A DNA stretch of 64,000 nt, taken from Urophycis tenuis (taxonomy: Eukaryota > Chordata > Actinopteri > Gadiformes > Phycidae). Made by a program: the position numbers and the translations under genes. This document shows positions 12,781 to 25,263 of this stretch, in pieces (position 1 is the first letter of the stretch; each line of letters opens with the position of its first letter). Location: positions 1 to 64,000 of the forward strand of contig JAXIVH010000175.1 of NCBI GenBank assembly GCA_036785325.1. The letters run 5' to 3'. Below the pieces are notes generated by a model. It saw only the letters and a program-made list of their open reading frames with translations. It made no database searches and had not been told where the DNA came from.

Positions 12781-12792
12781 TTGTGATTGCAG

Positions 12793-12865
12793 GGCTATCA
12801 AGAATGGGAAAGGGCTGCACAGCAAGAAGGAGGTGCCTATCCACAGAGTGGCTGATATATCTGGG
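12793..12865 (+). CDS. snd1: snd1 internal exon (end of SN4, linker)
   Basis: A small 73-nt exon: one base completing Arg, then 24 codons from AIKNGKGLHSKKEVPIHRV to ADISG. This is essentially identical to vertebrate SND1. The borders are TTGCAG (ends 12792) and donor GTAAGC (12866). It ends in phase 0, so the next exon starts on a codon boundary. Because 73 is not a multiple of three, skipping it would shift the frame. UG repeats flank it on both sides. Confidence 0.97.
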
Positions 12866-12873
12866 GTAAGCTA

Positions 12874-12910
<37 letters not shown>

Positions 12911-15900
12911 TTATGAAATGCTTACCAAAAGAGCTGGAAAGGTGATGACGCGCACACACGCGTGCACACTTGATTCCGTGTTGGGATAATCGGGTGATGC
13001 CCCTGATGGAGTCTTATTTACCTGAGCGCAATTCGCACGCCGCTCCCCGTTACGCACCTGTCCTCCATGATGAAATGCCACACGCGTGCTCAGACCTGCA
13101 CGGACCCCCACTGCTCTTATTTCCTTACCCCCCACCAACCCACCCACCCACTCACCATGTAAGGATAATGAGGCGGCCTTTAAGATAATCTGTCCCATTA
13201 AAACACCCATCACCGCTGCTTTCACATCACGTGCGTGCGAACACGCGGTATCTCCGTCCACCGCTTCAGAATAACGATCGGTGAGACGTGAGAAACGGGC
13301 CGTGATAGAATCTTCCGGACAGTGTATATATTTATAACCGGCCCGCGTTTGAAAGACGAAGAGGTGCTATTTGCAAAGTGATTTTTTTTTTCCGTGTTTT
13401 TTTCTTTTTCTTTTTAGGTTTCGTCTTTTTAACTGGGCAAGCGAGAATCCGTCAATTATTTGCTTTTCGGTGTTATGCTCCCGTGCAATTCACAGATGGG
13501 AGTTCTGTTTTAGAAATGCAAATGTTCAAACTTTAATTTTGGCTCAAAAGGGACTCGACTGTTATTTTTTTCACTGTCCCATTTTGTTTTTGTACATTAC
13601 AATGAGCAGTGTACCATGGTAGCAGTGCTCCTGGCAACCTTGGCAACAGAGTTTCGCTGACATATTCACTGATATCTTGGGGTCTCTTTATAAACTCCAA
13701 GGTGGAATAATAATAAATAGGAATTAAATTACAAACGAATGATTTACCACACTGCCCCTATAAAAATCCAGCACAATATAATTTAGCTGTACAAGCGTTG
13801 TGTGTGGGTGGGTGGGTGTGTGTGTGTGTGTGTGTGTGCGTGCGTGTGTGTGTGTGTGTGTGTGTGCGTGCGTGCGTGTGTGTGTCCACGTGCGTGCGCC
13901 TGTGTGTGAGTGATTCTGCTGTCACCACAATCTTCCACCACAGTACTGTGTGGACTACAGCGTTACGAACGGCTGACTGAATGCCGTTTGACTGCACAGC
14001 CCCCCCCCAACCCCCGCAGGCTTCCTGTAAGGTCACGCAGACCTTTTTCAACTAGCTTACCCGTAGCCTGGGTCACGCTCCCCGGTCCCATTCGGGGGTC
14101 CTCGGTGGTCTTCCGGAATCGTTCATGGGGAAACCATGACAACGAAATTGACGTAGCATTCTAAATGCTACCCTGGGCATGCACAACTAAAAATAATGCA
14201 TGTAGTCGTCATGGCTGCCAGAGATCGTCTCGCAGCTTCTGCGTGCCCAACGAGCGAAACATGGCCACCGGGGTAAATGAGGTGAAAGAGTCGGCCATGG
14301 TGCTTATTGTGCCCAGCATGACAAACCCCCCCCCCCGGCTGTCGCATTCACAAGTAACGGGGGAGACACAGACACGCCTCCCTCACCCACCACCCACACC
14401 CCACCTCACCCCCCCCCCACCCACCCATATCCTGCGCCCTTCCATTGTCTGCTCGGTCTCCTCCGAGCTTGTGGGAATGTGTCAACAGGACAGATTCATT
14501 ACCAGGCCTTGCAACATGACTTATGCTGGTGAATTGATGTGCTGACTGGGCAAGCGTGCATCTCTTCATCAGTGGTTACACCACCAACCCCTTCCTCCTC
14601 CTCCTCCTCCTCCCCCTCGTCTTCCTCGCTCCCCAGCGCTAGGGGCCGACTCTCATGCACAGCTGGGTGTAGCGCGGAGCGGTGATGAAGGTGTTGGTAC
14701 TCTGTGAGGAAAAGACAGATGGACAGACAGGAGCATAGAGTTAGGTGCTCTTGCTGTGCCGCAGCAGAGGTCGCAAAGTAAAGCCGGCATTAAAAACCCA
14801 CACCGTGTGTGTGTGTGTGTGTGTCTCTGTCTCTGTCTCTACATGGTCTTGTTCACACGCGCGCACACACATACAGGATTTGAAATGAAATGAGGATGAT
14901 GGAACATTCACACAAAAAAAAGAGACTTTGACATTTCTAAGCTCTAAATGAACCGCATGCAAATTCATTCACTTTCTGTTTATCATACTCTCTTTCGTCG
15001 CCGTCAAATTTCCTCTATACAGGACCGGTGTCCCTTTACATCGCCGTGCGTCAGACTTCAGACAGGGAACACGGGCACCGTGGCCACTCGCAGTCACAAA
15101 CAGAGCGGCGATCGCACTACTTAACGCATAAGTCTGGCGCTCAGGAGCAGCGGCGGCAGTAGGAGAGAGAGAACATGGCACCTCTAGACGTCTCCCCCAC
15201 GAGTCTCGCTTGCCTCCCCCCCCCCCCCCCCTTTCATAACGAGGTCCTGTCCTGTTCATAACGAGCTCTGCTGGCCAGACTACCTACCTGCTGCCGGCAT
15301 CACACATCGCTGTGCTGTCGGCGAGAGAACCAGAACCAGAACCAGGGTGTCTGGGGTGGGAGAACCGGCCACGCGGGTGTTCCCCTCCGTCACCGATCTG
15401 GGGGGTGGTGACATGGGTTCTGGCGCCGCGCGGGCAAGGAAGTCAATTATTTTTTTGCTTGTCGGCACATGAATACGAAATATTCACGCTTTTTTTCCAT
15501 TCATTATTTTCAAGGCGCCCATTATGCACGAATGGGATAATCGGTGCTGATAATCGGCCACACCCTGGTGAATACTCTCGCCGTGCGCCCCGGTGTCGTC
15601 TGCCCAACATCTCTCCCATCTCAATTAAATACACCGACGGCGTCGCACGTGTCGTGCATTCAGGAAATTAAAACGGAGGCGTACACTTCACCTTCAACTC
15701 TCCAAATGATTATTACGGACAATTCCACTCATGCCCCCCCCCCCCCTTTCCCAAGAGGTATAAAACCTAAGAGTAAAAAGTTGGAGAACATTTTTCATTT
15801 CGCTCTTTTTTTTTTCTTTTCTTCTGTGTGTAAGTAAATGGGGTCTGGGCGGCGGTGTGGGTAATGGAGCGGCCGGGTGACATTTCTAACTTGTCAGCTC

Positions 15901-15922
15901 CTCCAGGTGTTGAGCTACCCGG

Positions 15923-15955
<33 letters not shown>

Positions 15956-16633
15956 GCTCAGGAGACGCCAAGCCATGAAATGAGGCGTCAGCGTGTCAGC
16001 GCGCGGCGCGGATCAATCTGTCAAGCGCAGAGGGTTGACGGTGCGACTGCCCGGGCGCCCTCGCACCAGGCGCCTCTGAGCACCCCTGCCGCCACCGTCG
16101 TGTGTGTGTGTGTGTGTGTGTGCGTGTGCGTGTGTGCGACTGGGTGAATGTAAGGCAATATCAGGAGAGCGCGGCGAGGGCCCCTGCAAGGTTACCAAAG
16201 CACTGCGTTTACACTGTCCGTTAATGAAATGGACTCCATTAACAAGTGTTTGAAAGTTGAAACCACGACGCCCAATCAAAATGATTAACTTTTACGGCCC
16301 CCCTCGCGCGCATTTCGTCATCAAAAAAAAAGTTGTCCTTGTGCGCTCGGCGGCCCACTCGTTCCCCCCCCCCCCCATCCCGGTCATAAGGACGTGATTC
16401 CCGGTACACCTGTTCTGTCACAGGGCTCCGTGAAGGACCTTCGCTTTCTCCCGCCGTCCACTGACTCATGGAGAGTGTTCGCTGTGCGGGCGCCGCGGTC
16501 GCCGCGGTCTCACTCTCGCCCGCGTGACCTGAAGTCCACTCATGAAATTGGTTTCATTTTTTTTTTTTTTTGTGTGAAGTATCTCCTTCCTCTTCCTCTT
16601 CCTAATCCCTCTTCCTCTCCCCGGTACCACCAG
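12866..16633 (+). other. snd1: snd1 intron
   Basis: Runs from donor GTAAGC to an acceptor CAG ending at 16633 after a CTTCCTCTTCC-type tract. It includes (GT)n (about 12876-12903 and 13798-13890), poly-C runs, a CAG/AGC triplet run (about 15928-15958) and a short minus-strand stretch (14639-14701) resembling a terminal coding exon. Otherwise nothing is recognised. Confidence 0.9.
14639..14701 (-). other. Possible orphan terminal exon (weak)
   Basis: On the minus strand a good 3' splice site (CTGTCTTTTCCTCACAG) is followed by 20 open codons, STNTFITAPRYTQLCMRVGP, and a TAG. I do not recognise the protein and found no preceding exon. It may be chance: a 20-codon open stretch after an acceptor-like site is not rare. 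Confidence 0.2.
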
Positions 16634-16775
16634 GAGACGCAGAAGGCCAAACAGTTCCTCCCTTTCCTGCAGAGGGCCGGCCGCTCGGAGGCCGTGGTGG
16701 AGTACGTCTTCAGCGGCTCCCGTCTCAAGCTCTACATGCCCAAGGAGACCTGCCTCATCACCTTCCTTCTCGCCG
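16634..16775 (+). CDS. snd1: snd1 internal exon (start of split SN5 domain)
   Basis: A 142-nt exon encoding ETQKAKQFLPFLQRAGRSEA through LYMPKETCLITFLLA plus one base of the next Gly codon. It matches SND1 just after the SN4 domain, where the N-terminal half of the fifth SNase-like fold precedes the inserted Tudor domain. The borders are CAG at 16631-16633 and donor GTAGGT at 16776. The exit phase fits the next exon, which begins GC ATC GAG. One conservative difference from human is Met for Leu before PKET. The exon is intact. Confidence 0.97.
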
Positions 16776-17262
16776 GTAGGTAGCGCCCTCCTCCTCCTCC
16801 ATCCTCCATCTCCCCCACTTCAAGGTCGCACCCTTGGGTGTCCTCTACCACCCCCCCCCCTGGCTCCCCGTCCTGCTGTGGGATCACCCAGAGTGATGGA
16901 TGGGCCGACTGGTGCCAGCAGTGCGCGTGATGCCGCTCACCGCGGGGCCTCCGCGGGCTGGCGTCGTCGGGAGGTCGCAGGTCGTCTCCCTGGCAAATCC
17001 GAAGGCCAGGCGAGCCAGGGAGACGATTAGCCCTCACGCCAACAATGGAAAGTTGACCAGTCAGACACTGAGACCGCGGGCGCCGGCCGGTCGAGCGCCG
17101 CTCGCCTCACCTTTGCCCGCGGACTCTCCCTCCGCTGTTTCGCCCTCCGACCCCCTGCCATGCGTGGTCCGATATAGATGTCACGCCGCCATCTGTTTCG
17201 CGCTATACCATAGCAGTGCTCCGCGTATGTGTCTGGCTGCCCTCCCGTATTATAGAGGGGGC

Positions 17263-17307
17263 GCACACACACTCGCACACACACGCACACACACACACAC
17301 ACTCGCG

Positions 17308-17352
<45 letters not shown>
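17263..17352. repeat. AC-rich microsatellite
   Basis: Interrupted (AC)n with CACTCG and CGCG variants, ending in about 17 pure AC units. Confidence 0.95.
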
Positions 17353-17353
<1 letters not shown>

Positions 17354-18668
17354 AACCACAGAATATGGTATAATGCCAGATTTGATCTCCCATGAACTCG
17401 CAGAGAAAGCATTTCTCGTCTATTTCTGGCCCCCAGTGAACCAACGCTCATTCCTTCCGTTTCAGCGCCCGCTTGTGTCTCTCGGAGAGGTTTTGAGACG
17501 CGAGAACCCGAGCAGAGTTTCCTGTCTCTGCTAGGCGGAGACGGTCTGATGTTCCCCAAGCCTCTGTCCTCGCCCCCAAGTCCTCCATTACCTTTTTCTT
17601 TTCAAACCGGGTCCCACCGCGTCCCGTCAATCTCCCCAGACGTGGCGCGTGCCCCGGGAATCTGCATCAAGGAAAGACCGCCAAATGAACGTACTTTATG
17701 AGTCCGCGCGATCCATTTTCCACAGGGTGGACGGGAGCGTCAGAGTGTGTCCGGGCCGGCGCGCGGGGATGCCCGTGAAATACGGGCGCCCCTATCTTCC
17801 CGCGGGAAGCCGGGGCCATTCTTTTATCCCCTGCTCTTTGACTCGGTTCTGGCGGTTTACGCGGGGCAGTAAAAAACACGCAGGCTCCGTCTCCGGCGCC
17901 GTGCCGAGATGAGTTGCTCGTCCCTCCTTCCGGATTACAACGCTGACAGCGGCGGCCATTTTGCTGCCAGAGCGGAAGCTGTTGTGTGGCGATGGGGAAA
18001 CAAAAACACAGAAAAAAAAAAAGTGGAGAGAAATGGACATCTCCATCCATCTCCATTTTGGGTAAATCAACATGTCCTCCACGCGCGAGGCAAACGGTAA
18101 CAGCGCGGATAATCAAAATGCATTCACGTCACGTTTCAACAAAAAAAAACAGACGAAATAAAACAACGTCATTGGGTTTAATTTTGCGTGGCCAAGTTGC
18201 CGTTGCGTTAATTAATCTTTGTGATTTGTTTCCAATTGTCCTTCCAATCCGCATGCTGATTTCACAATCAGTATTATTTCCCCCCCACTCGACGTCCTTT
18301 TCCAGTCCCCCCCCCCCTTCTTCTTCTTTGCCAATAAGCAATCTGCATAAAGTCACATGAGACGTTATGAATATATGCGTGGCTTCACCCCCCCCCCCCC
18401 CCCCCAGGAAAGAGTCACGGCTCATCACAGCTATGAGTGCTCATCACGCGCCACTGCCAGCAGACGCTGGCGCGGAGGGAAATGTCAAGTGTGTTTGCTT
18501 GGACCCCGCCTATTTACGTCTCGCCCGTCCTGTCTGGGGACTGTTTTCATTTGATCAGAAGTTATTAGCATATCACAATAAGCACATTGTGCCCGACAGG
18601 CCGAGGTGGATTTGATTAAGGCCGCGCCCCGGCAACGGGAAGGAGGGGGGGGGAGGGGGGAGAGTTAT

Positions 18669-18790
18669 CTTGAGAAATTAGATGCGATTTCTTTTAATTC
18701 AGTCATTTATCTGAATTTGCGCTGATTTAATGCAAATCGCCGTGATCTTGTATTTGCTAATTGAATTGGCTTCGGTTTCGACTTCTGAGA
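18669..18790. promoter_or_regulatory. Candidate conserved non-coding element
   Basis: A non-repetitive AT-rich block with clustered homeodomain-like TAAT/ATTA sites and a perfect octamer ATGCAAAT (18730-18737), in a stretch unusually free of simple repeats. The look is that of a vertebrate developmental enhancer, but this rests on composition only. Confidence 0.25.
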
Positions 18791-21492
18791 CTTTTTTCCC
18801 CCCGTGTTGCCGAATCCGCTGCCACGTTGCAATGTCGTCTTTTAAGCAGTTAATCACAAAGGGGTGTGTGTGTGTATGTGTGTGTGTGTAAACATAACAT
18901 ATTTATGTTGCTTTGGCACGGGCTCAAACTGCATCTGCAACTGCAGGACTTTAATGCAGACAGGAAATGTACTTCCACGTCGTTGTCCACGAGCCATCTA
19001 ATCTACCTCCCTCTCCTTATCTCCCCACCATTCATATCGTTTTTCGTCTCTGTCAAAGTTATCTTCGGCGTGTTTCATTGGGCCGTCTCCCACCACCACC
19101 ACAGGGCCCTGGTCTAAAATAACACGCAGCCGTGTGATAAGGTTGCCTTCCCCGGCCCTCTTATCCTCCATCTGCGCCTTTAAAACAGTCTGAAGTGCTG
19201 CAGCCGAAGAGCTTCCCCTTTAAATGTATCACGTGAAGCACGCCGAGATGGGATCCAAGGCCCCTATCGCTCAGATTTGGGTAATATGAGGAGGGGAGTC
19301 TGCGAGGGGGGGGGGGAAATATAGCTGTACGTTCTGCCCTATACTGCGCTGTGTGGCTCCTTAGGGGGTTCAAATATAGGAATATTAGACAGAATGGTTA
19401 AGTCGAATAGTGTTGCGTAAGGTATCATTTATTAGTCATCATCGCAATACGACAGTATGTCGACACGTATTGATCAGAATCACGTTTCTGCTGCGGTGGT
19501 GAAATGAAAGGCCTGGGAGTTAATTCGATAGCCCGTGCACAGTGAAGCCTAGCCCCACACTGTTCACTTGTGTAACTCTCACTCAATCCTTGGCGAGGAC
19601 GTGAAGTGAAATAGGCTACAGTAGCAAGACCCCCTCAGAGATGTGTTGTGTACATCGCACTTCAGAATTTTAGTTTTTTATTCATTCATTCAATATTGTA
19701 TATCAGGGCTTTTCCTACGTAGAATAATCTTCGCCGGGTGCCAAAAGCGATTTCACGGTTCGCCAAAGCATAATCCCGACCGCCAAAGATTATGAGATTT
19801 GAGAAAGCGAATTTACTGATTGAGTGCAGTGTGGTCTCCTGGCCAGTGGGTGGCGGTACATTGTAGACCTGCGAGAAGCCAACCGAGGGCTGATTATAGT
19901 CCGTCCCGCGGATAAGAACGGTCGGTCTTTGGATGGCTACCACCAAAGAAGAACAAACGTACTCTTGTGTAATGTAACTTCCACACCGGAGCCCACTCTA
20001 TTTTAAAGTCTGCAGGAATTAGTAAGAAAAAAAAGTGTTCGTTAAGACGTACAAACATCGAGTCACAAAATGTAAAACCTGCCAACAAAATAACCAATTG
20101 CGGAAACCTTTGCTCTAAACGCATAATTAACCATACAAGGATTCTCCGTAATTCGCCTCTCTTCTCTTGCGACGCTGACAAGCAAAGCCCACTTCACTGT
20201 CAGCTGTTCATGTTGGAATCAGGCTGCTCATTTGTTTGGACCAAAGGACAGTCTGCAATGTAAATGCGATGGAGAACATAATCGTTTCTTTGCAAAATAA
20301 ATGTTGTTGAAATAGATGTAGACTACGTGATGAAACTGCTGCAACAATGAAACTATTACATGGGATGATTCTTGTTTTCTGCCATTTATGCATTTGTCTG
20401 GATAAATAATTGCACTTAGATTCATAGTGTCCAATAAAACATTAAATTATGTGAAAAACTGAAGGCACACAGTGTAGTCAGAGCAGCCCATGCTGCTCCA
20501 ATAGGTAAAATACACAATGTCAGAAATGGTCAAACTCAATTTAATAGTCTGGCAGATTTAAACAAAACCGTAACGGGCCGTTTAGTTTAACAAATGAAAA
20601 CCTTGTGTTGTGCGAGCGCTTAATCGGCTGTAACATTTGATTATTTACTTTGAACATGCAGAATAGGCGAGTGCGACTAAGCACAATGCAATCGGCGGGC
20701 ATCAGACGAGTCTCAAAGTCTCCTCGAATTGAACAGGTAACTTCACAGGCCGCGCTTTACTTTCACACGGCTGCAGAAAACGCCGCCTCAAGGCAAGGAA
20801 GCCTTTCTTTCTTAAATGCTTAAAATGAGACGCAGAGACGAGGGGTGAAGGATGGGGAACGGAAGGGAAGGGAGGGGTGGTGTGGCGTTCATTTGTGTTT
20901 GGAGTTGTTATTCACTTTTGCTTTTTCAATGATGGTCTTGTGAAAGAGGACCTTGGATTTTTAAACGCCTCACCCACGAGGAGTCATCACAAATGATTAT
21001 TGGATTTTGTAAACTGGTAGGTAAATAGAAATGTTTATCAGTTTGGGTACCAGCAGCAGTCCATTTAATTAGTCAACTACCACCGCAATTGCCTGGTAAT
21101 ACAATTAGTTGTTCAAAGCAATTTTGTTAACAGGGTTTCATTTACTTTAGCTTAATATACAGTATTTTAGTTTATCAAACGGTCATAAATAGCAGCTAAA
21201 TTCCTAGATTTCTGTCAAATAAGGTAAACAGACTCATTACCTTTACTGTATGTGGATGGATCCTACTTACTGTTCTAAGTAGTGTCCTAAGTACACAAAT
21301 CTACCAATGTGGGATATACCATAGTCCCCCTCAGAGCACAGTATAAGGAATATACAGTTAGACATGTTGACAGTTGGCATTATGCTCAACGGCCTTGCTC
21401 AAAGGCCTTGACAAGTCTCAATAGCCCTTTTTACACATGGACCAGAGAGAAACTGAAGACTTTCAGCCTTCTGCCGGGAATCAGAGTGTTCA

Positions 21493-21494
<2 letters not shown>

Positions 21495-21543
<49 letters not shown>

Positions 21544-21586
21544 GCACACAAGCACACAAGCACAAGCACAAACACACACACACATC
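21495..21586. repeat. (AC)n microsatellite with AAGCACAC variants
   Basis: About 23 AC units followed by ACAAGCACACAAGC-type variant repeats, in the middle of an otherwise repeat-poor AT-rich stretch of the snd1 intron. Confidence 0.95.
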
Positions 21587-22738
21587 CTTGTGAGAAAAAC
21601 ATGGTTTGATCTCTTGACATGTTCAGTTTTGACCATTAAAAACGTGTTTGCTATTTCAACAAAACACCTTGGCTTTTCTTTTGTTCCCTGGAAGAGGTGT
21701 TGGGACATTTGGAAATCCATTAAACATGTACTGTACCTTATCCTTTATGAATGCACTCAGTGCATGCTTTATCTGGTAGGTTTTTTTCCATTTCTTTTGG
21801 GACATTGCCCAGTATGTTACTAGGTCTATTCCAGGAAAATTGCCAAATCATCTTATCTGGCGATTTTTACTGTGGTAAATTTCTGGAGCATTCCCGGGCA
21901 CATCTGCATGTGTAAGAGGGGCTTATTTTTTTATAATATTTGGCAGTGCAACTTGGACAGACTTCTATGCCAACTGCCTTTCTGCCTAACCAGCGGTACA
22001 TTATCTCCTTGTAGCTACAGTGTGTTCTCGAGGAAAGTTTTCTTTTCAGCTAAAACCCTACGTGAACAATGTACGTCTTTTACTCCGTACCTTACTGTTG
22101 TGAAGGCTATCAGAGGGTTTCCTTTGTCTCGCTGCTTTTATTTTAAAACGCCTCCGTGTCTCCCCCCCCCCTGCCCGGTCACTCTCTCTTCCTGATGCCT
22201 CGTTCCAGACCCTTGACATTTATGAAACAAAGTTGTTTGTGGAAAGAACAAAATGGTGGAAAGGGATGAGGAGAACACAGGTTTAGGACAACAAAGGCAA
22301 ATGAGAAAAGCCCTGCAACTTGAAAAGGCAAAGCCCAAAGAAGAAAAAAAGGATTTCCTTTCTTCTCCTTTCCATTTCCTCTTGACCCTCTCTTGCTAAC
22401 TTCCATTTCCTGCTGTTGAAACCTATGTCAGTTCCACGCCAACTCACTTTGTAGCCACGGTTTTTATTTCACTCAGAAGGTATGAAATGGCGACATGAAA
22501 CAAACCGCAGTGTGTGAGACGGTGTCGTCTTGATGTGGCGTGATTGAGGGAGAATCTACGTCTTCAGAATCTAAACCCACACTTTGACCTGCAGCTCGGT
22601 GTGACACAAACACAATTTGAAAACCATTTTGTTCGAAATCGCGAAAACAAAACAGAAAATGGAGCCGGGTAGGGAAGAAAAGGAGGTGAAAAGGAAAATG
22701 GCGTAACGAGCCCTTCAAGACTGGATGTCGGTTTGAAT

Positions 22739-23035
22739 GGAGGATCCTGGTTCTGTCTGTTACATTTGTCGGTCAGTCTGAAAGTAGGATCCTGGTTCTG
22801 TCGGTTACATTTGTCTGTCAGTCTTAAAGGAGGACATTCCTGGTTCTGTCTGTTACATTTGTCGGTCAGTCTGAAAGTAGGATCCTGGTTCTGTATGTTA
22901 CATTGGTAGATCATTCTGAAAGGAGGATCCTGGTTCTGTATGTTACATTGGTAGGTCATTCTGAAAGGAGGATCCTGGTTCTGTATGTTACATTGGTAGG
23001 TCATTCTGAAAGGAGGATCCTGGTTCTGCCGGTCA
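22739..23035. repeat. 45-bp minisatellite, about 6.5 copies
   Basis: The landmark AGGATCCTGG recurs at 22741, 22786, (as AGGACATTCCTGG) 22831, 22879, 22924, 22969 and 23014. That is a 45-bp period with one 3-bp insertion. The later copies are nearly identical and the earlier ones diverged, which suggests growth at one end. Since 45 and 48 are multiples of three, frames stay open through the array on both strands. The minus-strand frame reads a 15-residue repeat containing NIQNQDPPFR. Confidence 0.95.
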
Positions 23036-25050
23036 CACGTGTACAAGTTCAAGCAGCGTGGCGTCGTTTGGCTTTTGACAAGTTTTGATCTATATATAAA
23101 CGAGGGGACGAGGATGGCGGGGGGCGGGGAGGGGTAAGTGTGCTTTTCAAAAGTTGCTCGCAAAGTTCCAGAAAGCCGACGCCTGCCGTTAAGATTAAAG
23201 CTCCGCAGCACGGACGCCGAGATGAGCGAGCTTTCAGCGGGACGCTGTGGCAGCTGCACGGACTCGGGTCGTCAGTTCCCGGGTTTGAATTTGTGTGTGT
23301 GTGTGTGTGTGTGGGTGTGTGCGCGTGCACGTGTAACACCTGTGTGCGCAGGGGGGGTGGCGGCGAGTGTGCTGCTGAAGACTGAAACGATGGCAGGCCG
23401 CTGGAGCGCAAAATGTTCCGACGGTAAAGAAGCTCACTAGTAAAATAAAGTCTGAGAATATTGGGGCGGGGCGGCGAGGAAAGAGGGCGATAAAGTACGC
23501 CGCCACGGGCCATTATGGTGTCTGCCCTCGCATTCCGCTTGATTCGTAGTTTCCCCGGGCCTCTTGAAGGTCGGCGCCGCGGCCCGTTCGCGTAAATTCA
23601 CGGCGCGGAAACCCGGGCGGGACGGCAGACGGGCCGAGGCCGTCGGAGCATCTGCCCCCCGTCTGTGTGAGCGACTTCATTCGGTGGTACTTTCACCTCG
23701 GGGGGGTCCGCTGTCCGGTACATCAATAAGGCGCTGCTGCCTTTGTTTAAGTTGACTTTGTGATACGCCGGCCCCGATTACCATTTCCTTAATTGTGTTA
23801 TATCGAAAGAGACAGGGAGTATTAAGCCATTCTTCATTTTCGCCTCCGCCGGTTTTATGAGTTCGGACACGGGTGCTAAATCCGTGGTTTCTGTGAGGTT
23901 TTAAAGGTGCACACTTTTGACACTGTAATTACCTAATGTCCACATCTGAAATTATGGGTCTGACATAATACTTAAGGTTCACGTCGCACCCGACTATGGC
24001 TCCGAGGTTGCCAACTGGCTCGCCATAAGAGAAGGAAGGAAGGAAGAATGTCTGTGTGGAGTAGACCGTTGAAAAGAGAGGATTACCAATTACAAATTAC
24101 TCATTTGAGTCCACCAATTTCAACCATTGATTGGCGTACATGTAATTAAGCTGAACCTACTCCTACACAACACAAGATGGGGTGGTGTAGGGAGTAAGAA
24201 GTTAACACAAATTGGAAAATTTCTAGCTCTACACATATGAATCTATCATTGTGTGATGTAGATTACATCAAAGCAGTAATCCAGCATGCATCTTAAGGTA
24301 AAACTATACGGTAACAACGTTAATCCAATCGCTCCGTCGCAGTCATATCAACTTGTTCGTGGCCTGGATTTGCAGTAAGAAATGGCTAAACCCTCTCATG
24401 CTTTGATAAGGTTCAGTGGACAGTTGGCAGTGGATCGCTGTCCACCTCATGTCTGCAGATGGCCTGAGCCTATATGCTGCTGTAGTGCCCGGCTAAGAAC
24501 GAGAGGAAACGGCAAATGGCCGAAAATTTGGCCATTTGCCATGTTCATGTCCAATCTAGAATATTCGGCCATATGCTTTTTCGTGTTCACCAGTGCGATG
24601 ATATCCATAGCGTTGAGTTTTAAAAAGTACACGCGTGCCTCAAAGTAGGAGCTCCCATTATCTGTCTGTCAAAAAGTTGTGTCTTTATCTTCATGTTTTT
24701 GTAAGGTTTTTTTTTTTCTTTTTTTTCCAGAGCTCATTAGTGTAAGGGTAAGGAAGGGTGTAAAGGTCAAATCTGTGCACTTCGCACAATACGTGCCGGG
24801 TGAACCAATACCACGCATGATTAAAGATTAATTTTCGGAACAGGATTATCACGTTATTTACGGGCATTTCCAAGTAAAGAGATTGAGAACTTGAGTCGGA
24901 CGACTTTGTCCAGTGCGGCTCTGCTCACCATATGCTCATGCCGGTGGGATAATTGCATGTAAACGACGATTAATAGTTTAGCACATCTGTACCTGGTGGT
25001 TTGCTTAATGGCAAGTATTGTTGCATAGGAAACGCGGTCAACGCGGTCAA

Positions 25051-25263
<213 letters not shown>

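Larger units (their letters stand above)
10065..12792 (+). other. snd1: snd1 intron
   Basis: Runs from donor GTGAGG to acceptor TTGCAG (12787-12792). It contains the 10.1-10.5 kb AC repeat, a second AC-rich cluster (about 11345-11515), CT-rich low-complexity sequence (about 11740-12120), a further AC cluster (about 12187-12250) and poly-C runs. I see no other gene. Confidence 0.9.

Noticed and set aside
22739..23035. CRISPR-like array
   Set aside because: Head-to-tail 45-bp minisatellite without unique spacers, in a vertebrate intron.
22564..23259. 231-codon minus-strand frame with 15-residue repeats
   Set aside because: It is open only because the minisatellite period is a multiple of three; no start context, domain or conservation is seen.
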